From: VRUE01 sp963747765
GTDB lineage: Bacteria; Actinomycetota; Thermoleophilia; Solirubrobacterales; 70-9
Assembly (NCBI GenBank): GCA_963747765.1
Contig: CAVVGH010000007.1
Location: forward strand, 124,001 to 188,000
Length of the DNA stretch: 64,000 nucleotides
Direction: 5' to 3'
The notes under the pieces are model-generated. The model did not search any database. It had not been told where the DNA came from and was given only the letters and a program-made list of their open reading frames with translations. Positions 52,017 through 59,494 of this stretch are shown piece by piece; positions within the stretch are counted from its first letter, which is position 1; the number at the start of each line of letters is the position of its first letter. The position numbers were made by a program, and so were the translations under genes.

Positions 52017-53075
52017 ATGGCAGACGGGGCCGCACCCGAAGACGCCGGAAGGTCGCTGCCGCTCTCGGTGCGTCTGCTCGGTGCCGGCGTGCGCGGCGCC
52101 CGGACGGTTGGCAAAGCGGCTGGCATCGATCGCGCCGTTCAGGTCGCCACCGAGGAGGCGATGGTCGCAGCGGTCGAAAGCGAGGCGGTCGAGCGCGCCC
52201 TGGTCCGCGTGCTGCAGGGCCCGCTGGTCGAGGAGGCCGTGAACGGCGCCCTGGAGAGCGAGGCGGTCAAGCGAGCGCTGATCGAGGCGCTCGACAGCGA
52301 GATGGTCGACGAGGTGTGGCGGCGCATGCTGGCCAGCGACGAGGCGCAGCGACTGGTCGAGCGGATCGCCGCGGCTCCGGAGATCCGCGCCGCGATCAGC
52401 GCCCAGAGCGTTGGCTTCCTGGAGGACGTTGGCCACACCGTCGGCGATACGACCCGTCGCCTTGACGGCGTCGTTGAGCGGGTGGTGCGGCGGATCTTCT
52501 TCCGACCGCGGCGCTCCGAACCGACCGAGCGCGCGGGCGCGGTGACGAGGGCGCTCGCGTTCGCGCTGGATGTGCTGATCGTCAACCTCGCCTTCTCGGG
52601 CCTGGCTGCGGTTGGGGCTCTGATTGCCTCCGCCTTCGCCGCCGACGGCGTCTCGGGTGTCGCGCTGGCGCTTGGCAGCGTTGCCTGGTTCGCGCTGGAG
52701 GCGATCTACTTCGTCGCCTTCTGGTCGCTGGCGGGCCAGACGCCGGGCATGCGCTTCTTCGGGATCAGGCTCGGCGTCGAAGGGCGTGGACTTCCGCCCC
52801 GGCGAGCGATGCGGCGATTGGTGGGCCTCGTGCTGGCCGGTCTCGCCTTCGGTCTCGGCTTCGTTGGGATTCTCTTCGACGCAAGGCGGCGCGGCTGGCA
52901 GGACCGCCTTGCCGGGGTTGACGTTTTCTACGAGGCCCACGAGCCCTCGCCGGCGCCGTGGTCGCAGCTTGAGGCCGCCGGCGCGATCGCGCCGGGCGAT
53001 TCGGGCACGACGAAGGCCCCGGGTACCCGGGGCCTTCGTCCGCAGCAGCTGTCGGGCCGGCCGCTCGGCGGCTGA
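52017..53075 (+). CDS. RDD-family membrane protein
   Basis: 352 aa. Residues 40-150 are a helical, acidic soluble region with repeated S-EAVERAL/EAVKRAL/EMVDEVW units. Then come four membrane helices of the RDD fold (AGAVTRALAFALDVLIVNLA, GQTPGMRFFGIRLGVEGRGL, RRLVGLVLAGLAFGLGFVGI, RRGWQDRLAGVDVFY). The last 25 codons run through a 32-bp perfect palindrome. Function of such proteins is generally unclear; transport or stress roles are proposed. Confidence 0.85.
   Translation: MADGAAPEDAGRSLPLSVRLLGAGVRGARTVGKAAGIDRAVQVATEEAMVAAVESEAVERALVRVLQGPLVEEAVNGALESEAVKRALIEALDSEMVDEVWRRMLASDEAQRLVERIAAAPEIRAAISAQSVGFLEDVGHTVGDTTRRLDGVVERVVRRIFFRPRRSEPTERAGAVTRALAFALDVLIVNLAFSGLAAVGALIASAFAADGVSGVALALGSVAWFALEAIYFVAFWSLAGQTPGMRFFGIRLGVEGRGLPPRRAMRRLVGLVLAGLAFGLGFVGILFDARRRGWQDRLAGVDVFYEAHEPSPAPWSQLEAAGAIAPGDSGTTKAPGTRGLRPQQLSGRPLGG
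53009..53040 (+). terminator. 32-bp perfect palindrome inside the RDD gene 3' end
   Basis: GACGAAGGCCCCGGGT joined to its reverse complement, centred at 53024.5. It resembles an intrinsic terminator hairpin but lies 35 bp before the stop codon, so it is translated (around TKAPGTRGLRPQ). Confidence 0.6.
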
Positions 53076-53087
53076 TCCCGAATTGGG

Positions 53088-53480
53088 TTAGACGGTTGCG
53101 GCTCCGTCGGGCCCCTCGGCCAGCTTGTAGACGATGATGATCGCGAGGGCGAACACGGCCAGCGACCAGAACGGGTAGGCCGGGAGTGCGAGCAGTGCGC
53201 CAATCGCATTCAGCGAGGCGACGAGGATGCCGAACCAGCGGCCGAATTCTCCCCCCGAGAACAGCGAGAAGGCTGCCACGAGCTCCAGCACACCGAGGAT
53301 CAGGTGGACCCATCCCCAGGTGTGAAGGCCGCTGACGATGAACGTCGCATTGGCGGTGAAGAACTTCGAATCGCTGATTGCGGCAATCCCGTAGACGATG
53401 TTCAAAACACCTGCAATGAGGAGCAGCACGCCAGCGAAGACCCACCAGCCGCTGACCAGACTCTCATCTCGCATGAGCAA
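53088..53480 (-). CDS. DUF7144-like membrane protein
   Basis: 130 aa with four helices: GWWVFAGVLLLIAGVLNIVY, GLHTWGWVHLILGVLELVAA, FGRWFGILVASLNAIGALLA and FWSLAVFALAIIIVYKLAEG. The WGW-HLILG pattern and W-x-Y at the ends match the actinobacterial DUF7144 family. Role unknown. Convergent with the RDD gene (12-bp gap). Confidence 0.85.
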   Translation of the reverse strand: MLMRDESLVSGWWVFAGVLLLIAGVLNIVYGIAAISDSKFFTANATFIVSGLHTWGWVHLILGVLELVAAFSLFSGGEFGRWFGILVASLNAIGALLALPAYPFWSLAVFALAIIIVYKLAEGPDGAATV

Positions 53481-53603
53481 CCCTTTCGTGCGTTAGAGCA
53501 GGAAGTATCAAAAGCTACTTTGACGGCTCGCCGGTGTTTCCTCCCGTGTCAGATGGACGGATTGCGACCAAGCGAGGTGGCTCTGTGGCACGATTCCGCG
53601 CCG

Positions 53604-54482
53604 ATGCGTTGCGGAATTGGATCGTTCAGGGGATGGGTGCTCGTCATCGCGCTGGCCCTTGCGCTGCTCGCGCCGGGCACCGCTCAGGGCGCTCTGCCGA
53701 GTGTGCACGAGCTCAACGGGAGCACGGTCGCACCGTCGGCTGCGGATCAGCCCCTGGCCGTGCCCGGTCGCGCCCCGGCGCCCCGCGCCGGATCGGTTCC
53801 ACGGGCCGGATCGAGCAGCCTGCGCGTCAGCAATGTGGCCGACGCCGGCATTCGGACGAACGGCAAGATCGTCGGCGTGGATCCTCGCGAAGGGGCCTAC
53901 TCGTGCTCGGGCACGGCGGTCAATACACCCAGCCGCTCGATCGTGCTCACCGCAGGCCACTGCGTAATCTCGAAGGACAGCCTGGGCAAGCGCATCTCCT
54001 TCGTTCCGGCCTATGACCATGGCAAGCGCCCCTATGGCTCCTTTCACGTTCGGGCCGTCTACGTGATGCCGCAGTGGCGTCGTGGCGAAAACCCTGACTT
54101 CGACGTCGCTGCGCTCAGCGTCAGGCCAAACAGGCTGGGCTATCTCACGGATGTGGTTGGCGCTCGTGGCTACGCGATCTCACGGTCGCGGTCGTCGCCG
54201 TTTCAGATCTTTGGCTATCCGGCCGCTGCGCTCGGCGGGAACTCGTTGCGCAGCTGCCGGGCGCACGGCCTTGGCACCGATGCCCTCACGAACGGCTTCG
54301 AGGGCCCACCGACCCTGCCGGTCTCGTGCGACATGGCCGCCGGCTCGAGTGGCGGGGGATGGATCGTGGAAGGCCAGTACTTGAATGGCGTCACCAGCTA
54401 CAGCTACGCGGGCCGGCCAACCCAGCTGTTCTCGCCCTACTTCGGGCCGGAGATTGGCAGCTTCCTGCGCGAACTGCCATAG
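53604..54482 (+). CDS. Secreted trypsin-like serine protease
   Basis: 292 aa. Signal peptide at residues 1-30 (WVLVIALALALLAPGTAQGA). Catalytic triad in VLTAGHC (H119), NPDFDVAAL (D about 166) and MAAGSSGGGW (S about 258). Cysteines C101/C120 and a second pair near 238/254 fit conserved disulfides. An upstream ATG (53551) adds residues without signal-peptide character. Confidence 0.88.
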   Translation: MRCGIGSFRGWVLVIALALALLAPGTAQGALPSVHELNGSTVAPSAADQPLAVPGRAPAPRAGSVPRAGSSSLRVSNVADAGIRTNGKIVGVDPREGAYSCSGTAVNTPSRSIVLTAGHCVISKDSLGKRISFVPAYDHGKRPYGSFHVRAVYVMPQWRRGENPDFDVAALSVRPNRLGYLTDVVGARGYAISRSRSSPFQIFGYPAAALGGNSLRSCRAHGLGTDALTNGFEGPPTLPVSCDMAAGSSGGGWIVEGQYLNGVTSYSYAGRPTQLFSPYFGPEIGSFLRELP

Positions 54483-54533
54483 CCGGGGCCTCCGAATAGA
54501 CTCGCCTGGCAGCCGTCGAGCGAGGAGGGAGCT

Positions 54534-55409
54534 ATGAGCGTCGAGACCGTGAGAACGCCGGAGGAGCTCCTGCAGGGGCTGCCCGACTTTCCGTTCGAAT
54601 CCAGCTACCGCGAGATCGACGGGTTGCGACTCGCCCACCTGGACGAGGGCGAGGGCAAGCCGGTGGTCTTCTTCCACGGCGAGCCGACCTGGTCGTTTCT
54701 GTGGCGCAAGGTGATCCCGCCGGTTCGCGACGCCGGCTATCGCTGCATTGCCCCCGACTACGCGGGGTTTGGGCGCTCCGACAAGCCAACCGACGTCGAT
54801 TGGTACACCTACGATCGCCACGTCGGGCTGATGGCGGCGCTGCTGGAGGAGCTTGACGTGCGCGACGCAACCGCCGTCTGCCACGACTGGGGCGGGCCGA
54901 TCGGGCTGCGACTCGCGGTCGAGCATCCGGATCGGTTCTCGCGCATCGTGATCATGGAGACCGGGCCTTTCACCGGCCACCAGCGCATGAGCGAGGCCTG
55001 GTTCAAATTCCGTGACTTCGTTCGCGACAACGAGGACGTTCCTGTCGGCATGCTGGTGCGGGGCGCCTGCAAGACCGACCCCGGCGACGAGGTGATCGCT
55101 GCTTACGACGCGCCCTATCCAAGCCCCGAGTCGAAGGCCGGCGCTCGTGCGTTCCCGCTGATCCTGCCGACGGAGCCCGATGCTGCGGGCGCCGCGGAGG
55201 GGCGCCGGGTGGCCGATGCGCTGCGCACGGATGAGCGCCCGGCGCTCGTCCTCTGGGCGGACTCCGACCCGGTGCTGCCGTTCTCGCTTGGCGAGGGGGT
55301 CTCCGAGCGACTCAACTTCCCGCCGCCCCGTCGCATCGAGAACGCCTCCCACTTCCTCCAGGAGGACGCGGGCGCAGAGATCGGCCGGATCGTCGCCGAG
55401 TGGCTATGA
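54534..55409 (+). CDS. Haloalkane dehalogenase-like alpha/beta hydrolase
   Basis: 291 aa. Fits haloalkane dehalogenase subfamily I: oxyanion and halide region HGEPTW (48-53), nucleophile D118 followed by halide-binding W119 in CHDWGG, acid in WADSDPVLP (about 242) and base in NASHFLQED (about 271). Cleaves carbon-halogen bonds in characterised relatives; epoxide hydrolases share the fold but lack the HGEPTW/HDWGG combination. A ribosome site GAGGAGGGAGCT precedes ATG 54534. Confidence 0.88.
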   Translation: MSVETVRTPEELLQGLPDFPFESSYREIDGLRLAHLDEGEGKPVVFFHGEPTWSFLWRKVIPPVRDAGYRCIAPDYAGFGRSDKPTDVDWYTYDRHVGLMAALLEELDVRDATAVCHDWGGPIGLRLAVEHPDRFSRIVIMETGPFTGHQRMSEAWFKFRDFVRDNEDVPVGMLVRGACKTDPGDEVIAAYDAPYPSPESKAGARAFPLILPTEPDAAGAAEGRRVADALRTDERPALVLWADSDPVLPFSLGEGVSERLNFPPPRRIENASHFLQEDAGAEIGRIVAEWL

Positions 55410-56525
55410 CGCCGCGCGAATCCGGCTGACAGCCGCCTTCAGCTCGTCGCGGGGGTGCTCGAGCAGCAGCTGCAGCCGTTGCGGTGACGCGCTGTCCTCC
55501 AGCCAGGTGACCGTTCCCGGCCAGTAGGGGCTCGGTGGCGTCCCCGGGTGGTGAAAGGCGGAGGCAAAGACCCAGCTGCCGGAGTTGTGCAGCCGCCCTC
55601 CGCCCGGCAGCCTCCACTCGCCGTCGCCCTTTCCGGGGCCGCCGCGGTGGGTGTGGCCGGTGATCACGTGGGATGCCTGAACGCCCAGTCGCGCCACCAT
55701 CTCGGTTGCCGCGGCGATGCCGCTGTGGGTGATTGCGGCGGGGGAGAGGTCGGATCCGAAGTCGGCACGAAGCACGCGGTTGACCGTCCAGACGCCGGCG
55801 GGTATCCCGGCGCTGACGGCGAGGCGAAGCGCCGTGCGGCGGGCGCGGCTGGAGGCGCGGTCGCGGCTGGAGATGGACCGCCAGGCACGCTCGGAGGGGC
55901 GAGTCGCCCGCTGCGCGAGCCCGGATTGCGCCAGCGAGTAGGTGAGCCCGTAGACGGGACGCAGGACCCGCTCGTAGTCCGCCGGGGCGATCGGGTCGGG
56001 AAGCGGTCCCAGCGTGCGCATCACGGCAGCGGCCGCGACGCACTCGAGCCGCGGCAATGACATATGGCAGTCCATGTAGTGCCCGTGGATCGCGTAGACG
56101 TCCTCGCGCAGCCAGATGCCCGGGTATGCGATCTCCAGTTTGGCGTCGTTCAACCAGGTCGCGATCAGGGCGGCGGCTTCGCCGCTTGGCCGGCCGCGTT
56201 GCTCGAGGCCCAGCGGGCGCTTTGCAAGCGCCGTCTGCTCCAGCAACGGCTCGGCGAGCCTGTGGTCGTGGTTGCCGGGGACAAGCACAACCTGGCGCTT
56301 GGACAGGGCGTTCCCGAGCTCTTCGAAGAAGGGTCGGGAGCTCTCCAGCACGGTCGCGAGCGGCAGCTCGCGCAGCTCCAGCACATCGCCGAGCAGGACC
56401 ACGCGGTCGGCCGATGAGATCTCCTCGAGCAGGACGCGCCGGATCTCGGCGTTGCGCAGCAGGTCCTCGCCGAAGGCGCTGCCCAGGTGCAGGTCGGAGA
56501 CGATTGCCGTGCGCACGAGGGCCAA
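55404..56525 (-). CDS. Metallophosphoesterase
   Basis: 373 aa. Calcineurin-like metal motifs: SDLHLGS, LLGDVLEL, PGNHDHRL and GHTHRGG, with IHGHYMD between. A basic Arg/Ser-rich stretch (about 210-235) is unusual. The 3' end overlaps the dehalogenase gene by six bases (convergent). Substrate unknown. Confidence 0.88.
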   Translation of the reverse strand: MALVRTAIVSDLHLGSAFGEDLLRNAEIRRVLLEEISSADRVVLLGDVLELRELPLATVLESSRPFFEELGNALSKRQVVLVPGNHDHRLAEPLLEQTALAKRPLGLEQRGRPSGEAAALIATWLNDAKLEIAYPGIWLREDVYAIHGHYMDCHMSLPRLECVAAAAVMRTLGPLPDPIAPADYERVLRPVYGLTYSLAQSGLAQRATRPSERAWRSISSRDRASSRARRTALRLAVSAGIPAGVWTVNRVLRADFGSDLSPAAITHSGIAAATEMVARLGVQASHVITGHTHRGGPGKGDGEWRLPGGGRLHNSGSWVFASAFHHPGTPPSPYWPGTVTWLEDSASPQRLQLLLEHPRDELKAAVSRIRAAS

Positions 56526-56571
56526 CCTAACCGGAATCCATACCCGGAGCCGGCCCTGTCAGACTCGTTGT

Positions 56572-57495
56572 GTGAGCGGATTCAGCGAGGAGCGCCTTGC
56601 GCCCGCCAACGGCATCGAGGTCTCCTACCAGGAGATGGGCGCGCAGGATGCCGAGCCGCTGCTGCTCATCATGGGCCTCGGAACTCAGATGCTCGCCTGG
56701 GACGAGGATCTGTGCGCGATGCTGGCCGAGCGCGACTTCCGGGTGATCCGCTTCGACAATCGCGACATCGGCGGTTCCACGAAGCTTGACCGTGCAGGGC
56801 GGGCGAACCAGGTCGACATGCTCTTTGGTCGTCGCCGCACCGCTCCCTATCTGCTCCGCGATATGGCGGATGACGCGGTTGGGCTCATCGAGCACCTGGG
56901 ACTCGAAGCGTGCCACGTCGTCGGCGCTTCGATGGGCGGGATGATCGCCCAGGAACTCGCAATCCGACACCCGGACCGCGTGCGCTCCCTGGTCTCGGTG
57001 ATGGCCAACACAGGCAGCCGCTGGTTGCGCCTGCCCACCTGGAGGGCGCTTGGAACGCTGTTGGCGAAACCCGGCACGGGGCGTGAGGCGGCCGTTGAGT
57101 ACTGGGTGCGGACGTTTCGCATAATCGGCTCGCCCGCCTACCCCATGGACGAGGCACGCCTTCGCGAGCTCGCCGGGGCCTCCTACGATCGTTCACACGA
57201 CCCGGCGGGGATTGCCCGCCAATTGCATGCGGTGACCGCGTCGGGCGACCGCACCCGCGCTCTGCGGGAGATTCGCCTTCCGGCCACGGTGATCCACGGG
57301 GCAAACGATCCGCTCGTGCGGCCCGCCGGGGGGCGTGCGACCGCTCGGGCGATTCCAGGCGCCCGCCTGAGGATGATCCCCGGCATGGGCCATGACCTCC
57401 CGCGCCCGCTCTGGCCCACCTTCGTCGAGGAGATCGCCGCCACCGCCGCCCGGGCAGGCTCGCAAGCCTTGGCCAGGCAGTCCGCTTGGGCGTGA
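56572..57495 (+). CDS. Alpha/beta hydrolase
   Basis: 307 aa from GTG 56572. LLLIMGLGTQMLAWDEDLCA, the nucleophile elbow VVGASMGGMIAQELA, acid in VIHGANDPLVRP and base in IPGMGHDLPRPLWP. FDNRDIGGSTKLDRAG is typical of esterase/lipase-type members similar to aclacinomycin methylesterase. Substrate unknown. Confidence 0.88.
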   Translation: MSGFSEERLAPANGIEVSYQEMGAQDAEPLLLIMGLGTQMLAWDEDLCAMLAERDFRVIRFDNRDIGGSTKLDRAGRANQVDMLFGRRRTAPYLLRDMADDAVGLIEHLGLEACHVVGASMGGMIAQELAIRHPDRVRSLVSVMANTGSRWLRLPTWRALGTLLAKPGTGREAAVEYWVRTFRIIGSPAYPMDEARLRELAGASYDRSHDPAGIARQLHAVTASGDRTRALREIRLPATVIHGANDPLVRPAGGRATARAIPGARLRMIPGMGHDLPRPLWPTFVEEIAATAARAGSQALARQSAWA

Positions 57496-57502
57496 GCGCC
57501 GA

Positions 57503-58300
57503 TCACCGCTTCGGCCCGACGAACTCGTCGAGCCTCGCCACGTCGGCCTTGCGCGAAACGTAGATCGCGACTGCCGCCGTTTCGGACTTCGGAAAGGCTG
57601 CCGTCCAGCGCAGCCCGAGGCAGTCGCAGGCGGAACAGAAGATGCTCGTGATGTCAGTGGAAACGTTGGAGAACACGTAGCGTGGATGCCGCCAGCCACC
57701 TCGCCCGGTGTTGATGAACCGGCAACCGTCGGATTGGATCAGGCCCTTCAGCAACTGGTCGGGCCAACGCTCGGCAAGCTCCTGCTGCCAATCCGAAAGG
57801 AAGATGGGCCGCGTGTGCTTCGGACCGGGTCCATGCTGTGGGAACAGGCACGGCCAGTTCTTCGAATACGCGTGCACCTCATAGCAGCTGCACTTTCTCA
57901 GCTGGCGGCTGACTCGATTCCACGGAACGACCGCCTGCATGACCTCCTCGCATTCGCGGACGATGCCCGGGTAGCGAACATCCAGGGTGACTCGGAGTCT
58001 GTAGACGCTTCTTCGGTGCTCGGCTATCGATCCATCGCCGAGGTACAGCCCAAGGAGATGCACATAGTCGCCCCCGAGTTGATCGAAGCGGTGCGAGCCC
58101 AGGCCGCAGCGCCGACAGCGCTGTTCTGCCTCCATTCGCGGTCCGTGGATCGGTGGCTTGCGAAAGGAATGGGGGACCTTGCCGTGCACCCAGTCGCGGA
58201 TTGTCGGGCGAGAGATGCCAGTGCGTCGCGAGATCTCGCAGTTGTTCAGCCCTGCCTCGTGCAGCTTCAGAACAGAGGCGACGGTGGCGCTACTGTGCAT
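57503..58300 (-). CDS. LAGLIDADG-type endonuclease-like protein with N-terminal helix-turn-helix
   Basis: 265 aa from ATG 58300. An N-terminal helix-turn-helix (residues 8-38, AGLNNCEISRRTGISRPTIR) is followed by a CRRC pair (62-65) and two LAGLIDADG motifs: LLGLYLGDGS (82-91) and LLKGLIQSDGC (183-193), each with the acidic residue in place. This is the single-chain, two-motif form of homing endonuclease. The gene starts nine bases after tRNA-Leu(CAG) on the same strand; a longer frame would translate the tRNA and was rejected. Whether it cuts DNA or has become a regulator is unknown. Confidence 0.85.
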   Translation of the reverse strand: MHSSATVASVLKLHEAGLNNCEISRRTGISRPTIRDWVHGKVPHSFRKPPIHGPRMEAEQRCRRCGLGSHRFDQLGGDYVHLLGLYLGDGSIAEHRRSVYRLRVTLDVRYPGIVRECEEVMQAVVPWNRVSRQLRKCSCYEVHAYSKNWPCLFPQHGPGPKHTRPIFLSDWQQELAERWPDQLLKGLIQSDGCRFINTGRGGWRHPRYVFSNVSTDITSIFCSACDCLGLRWTAAFPKSETAAVAIYVSRKADVARLDEFVGPKR

Positions 58301-58309
58301 GACGAGAGA

Positions 58310-58395
58310 TGCGGGCGGAGGGAGTCGAACCCTCATGCGCGTAAGCGCCACCGGTTCTGAGCCGATGCTGTATACCTAGTTCCAGCACGCCCGCG
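58310..58395 (-). tRNA. tRNA-Leu (CAG)
   Basis: Class II tRNA on the minus strand. Acceptor GCGGGCG/CGCCCGC, anticodon loop CTCAGAA with anticodon CAG, T-loop GGGTTCGACTCCC, discriminator A. Directly upstream of the LAGLIDADG gene. Confidence 0.96.
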
Positions 58396-58443
58396 TGCGT
58401 TCTAATCTAGCGATCTGGCACTGTCCGGGTTGGTGCAGTTAAT

Positions 58444-58457
58444 CGAACACATGTTCG
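58444..58457. promoter_or_regulatory. LexA (SOS) box-like palindrome
   Basis: CGAACACATGTTCG matches the actinobacterial LexA consensus CGAAC-N4-GTTCG exactly. It lies 49 bp upstream of tRNA-Leu(CAG) and 144 bp upstream of the LAGLIDADG gene, and 76 bp upstream of tRNA-Glu on the other strand. Confidence 0.65.
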
Positions 58458-58532
58458 TAAGTTAGCTGCCAGTCCGGACGGGACCCCGTACGCAACGGTC
58501 GTTGCTGGCCCTCGCTAAGATGGCGCTCTCGC

Positions 58533-58605
58533 GCCGCTATCGTCTAGGGGACTAGGACGCCGGATTCTCAGTCCGGAAACCCGGGTTCGAATCCCGGTAG
58601 CGGTA
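58533..58605 (+). tRNA. tRNA-Glu (CUC)
   Basis: Acceptor GCCGCTA/TAGCGGT, anticodon stem CCGGA/TCCGG with loop TTCTCAG (anticodon CTC), T-arm CCGGGTTCGAATCCCGG, discriminator A. A TAAGAT -10-like element lies about 15 bp upstream. Confidence 0.96.
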
Positions 58606-58616
58606 TTCCGCTAGCC

Positions 58617-58661
58617 AAATTGTTCGGGCCGATCCTCATCGAGCCCGCAGACGGAAGCTCG
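58617..58661 (+). repeat. tRNA-trailing repeat, copy 2
   Basis: Begins AAATTGTTCGGGCCGATCC, 12 bases after tRNA-Glu. Matches 47072-47115 at most positions with one indel. Confidence 0.75.
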
Positions 58662-58834
58662 GACCCGCTTTCGCCTCGGAAATAGACCGAGGCGGAAGTG
58701 GCTCTCGGAGAGGTGCGGATACGCTTACTTTGGTTTCTAAGCACCCTATTTCGTGCCGATATCTGCACATTTGGTCGATTACTACGTAGGGGGCGCTAGG
58801 CGATCTCAGCCCTTTTGGGAACCCCTTCGAATCC

Positions 58835-58863
58835 TTGATAGGTACGACACAGTCCGGTAAAGT
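58835..58863 (+). promoter_or_regulatory. Sigma-70/SigA-type promoter
   Basis: TTGATA, 17-bp spacer, TAAAGT. Transcription would start near 58870, about 625 bp upstream of the helicase gene, leaving either a long leader or a separate small RNA. Confidence 0.55.
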
Positions 58864-59067
58864 CAGGACGGAGCAGGGAGAGGTACGCGACGTCTCAGAA
58901 GGGCTGAGCCGCTGCACAGGAGTAGACAGGGAGAGCGAACGCAGAGAGCGCCTCTGCCCTCGGTGCAGCCGCAGTGCGGATAACGGCACGAATTGCGACG
59001 CCGCGTTGCAGTTTCTAGAGAGGTTGGTCCCGGAGTGCCAACGTCCTGTAAGGGAGGAAGGAAAGAG

Positions 59068-59159
59068 ATGTTCTCCGGTTCCGCAAGGGGCTAGGGATCG
59101 CCGGTGTCGCGACGCTCGCGTTGAGCGCGTTCGTCGCGACGCTAATCGGTGCCGCGTAG
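59068..59159 (+). pseudogene. Possible frame-broken small membrane peptide
   Basis: ATG 59068 follows an excellent ribosome site (AGGGAGGAAGG) but stops after eight codons at 59094. The next frame over continues, without its own start, as RKGLGIAGVATLALSAFVA plus a short hydrophobic tail to a TAG at 59159. A single-base indel would fuse them into a peptide of about 30 residues with one membrane helix. Could equally be chance. Confidence 0.3.
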
Positions 59160-59494
59160 GCACGAATTTCGTTTCCAAATCTGCTGAACGAGGCCGGTGC
59201 CCCGTTTCAGGCCCTGCTGGGTCCCCCTGGTGCAACCAAATAGCGCTCTTCGGCCCAATGCCAACAACTACTCGAGAGGTCTAACCATGCCCGATATATC
59301 CCGCATTTCAAAAAGACAGAAAAAGCCTTTCCTGAACAGATGCTTTCCGAGAACTTGGCCTTTCCGCATGGGGTTGATGCCTTCCCCTCTCCGATCTTCT
59401 TCCATCTCTCACGGACGCCAAGCAGAACCCTCGAAGGGGATCTCGAAACCGCTCCCGAGTAGACCGCGCGAACGAAATACGGGAGGCTTCTCGC

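Larger units (their letters stand above)
58606..59494. other. Non-coding stretch between tRNA-Glu and the helicase gene
   Basis: 889 bp without a convincing long gene and visibly less GC-rich than its left neighbours, especially 59240-59480. It holds the tRNA-trailing repeat, a good promoter at 58835-58863, an inverted repeat CTCAGCCCTT (58805) / AAGGGCTGAG (58899), and a possible broken small ORF near 59068. Confidence 0.6.

Noticed and set aside
58301..58351. Upstream extension of the LAGLIDADG protein into tRNA-Leu
   Set aside because: The extra 17 residues are a translation of the tRNA; ATG 58300 directly follows the tRNA end and precedes the helix-turn-helix.
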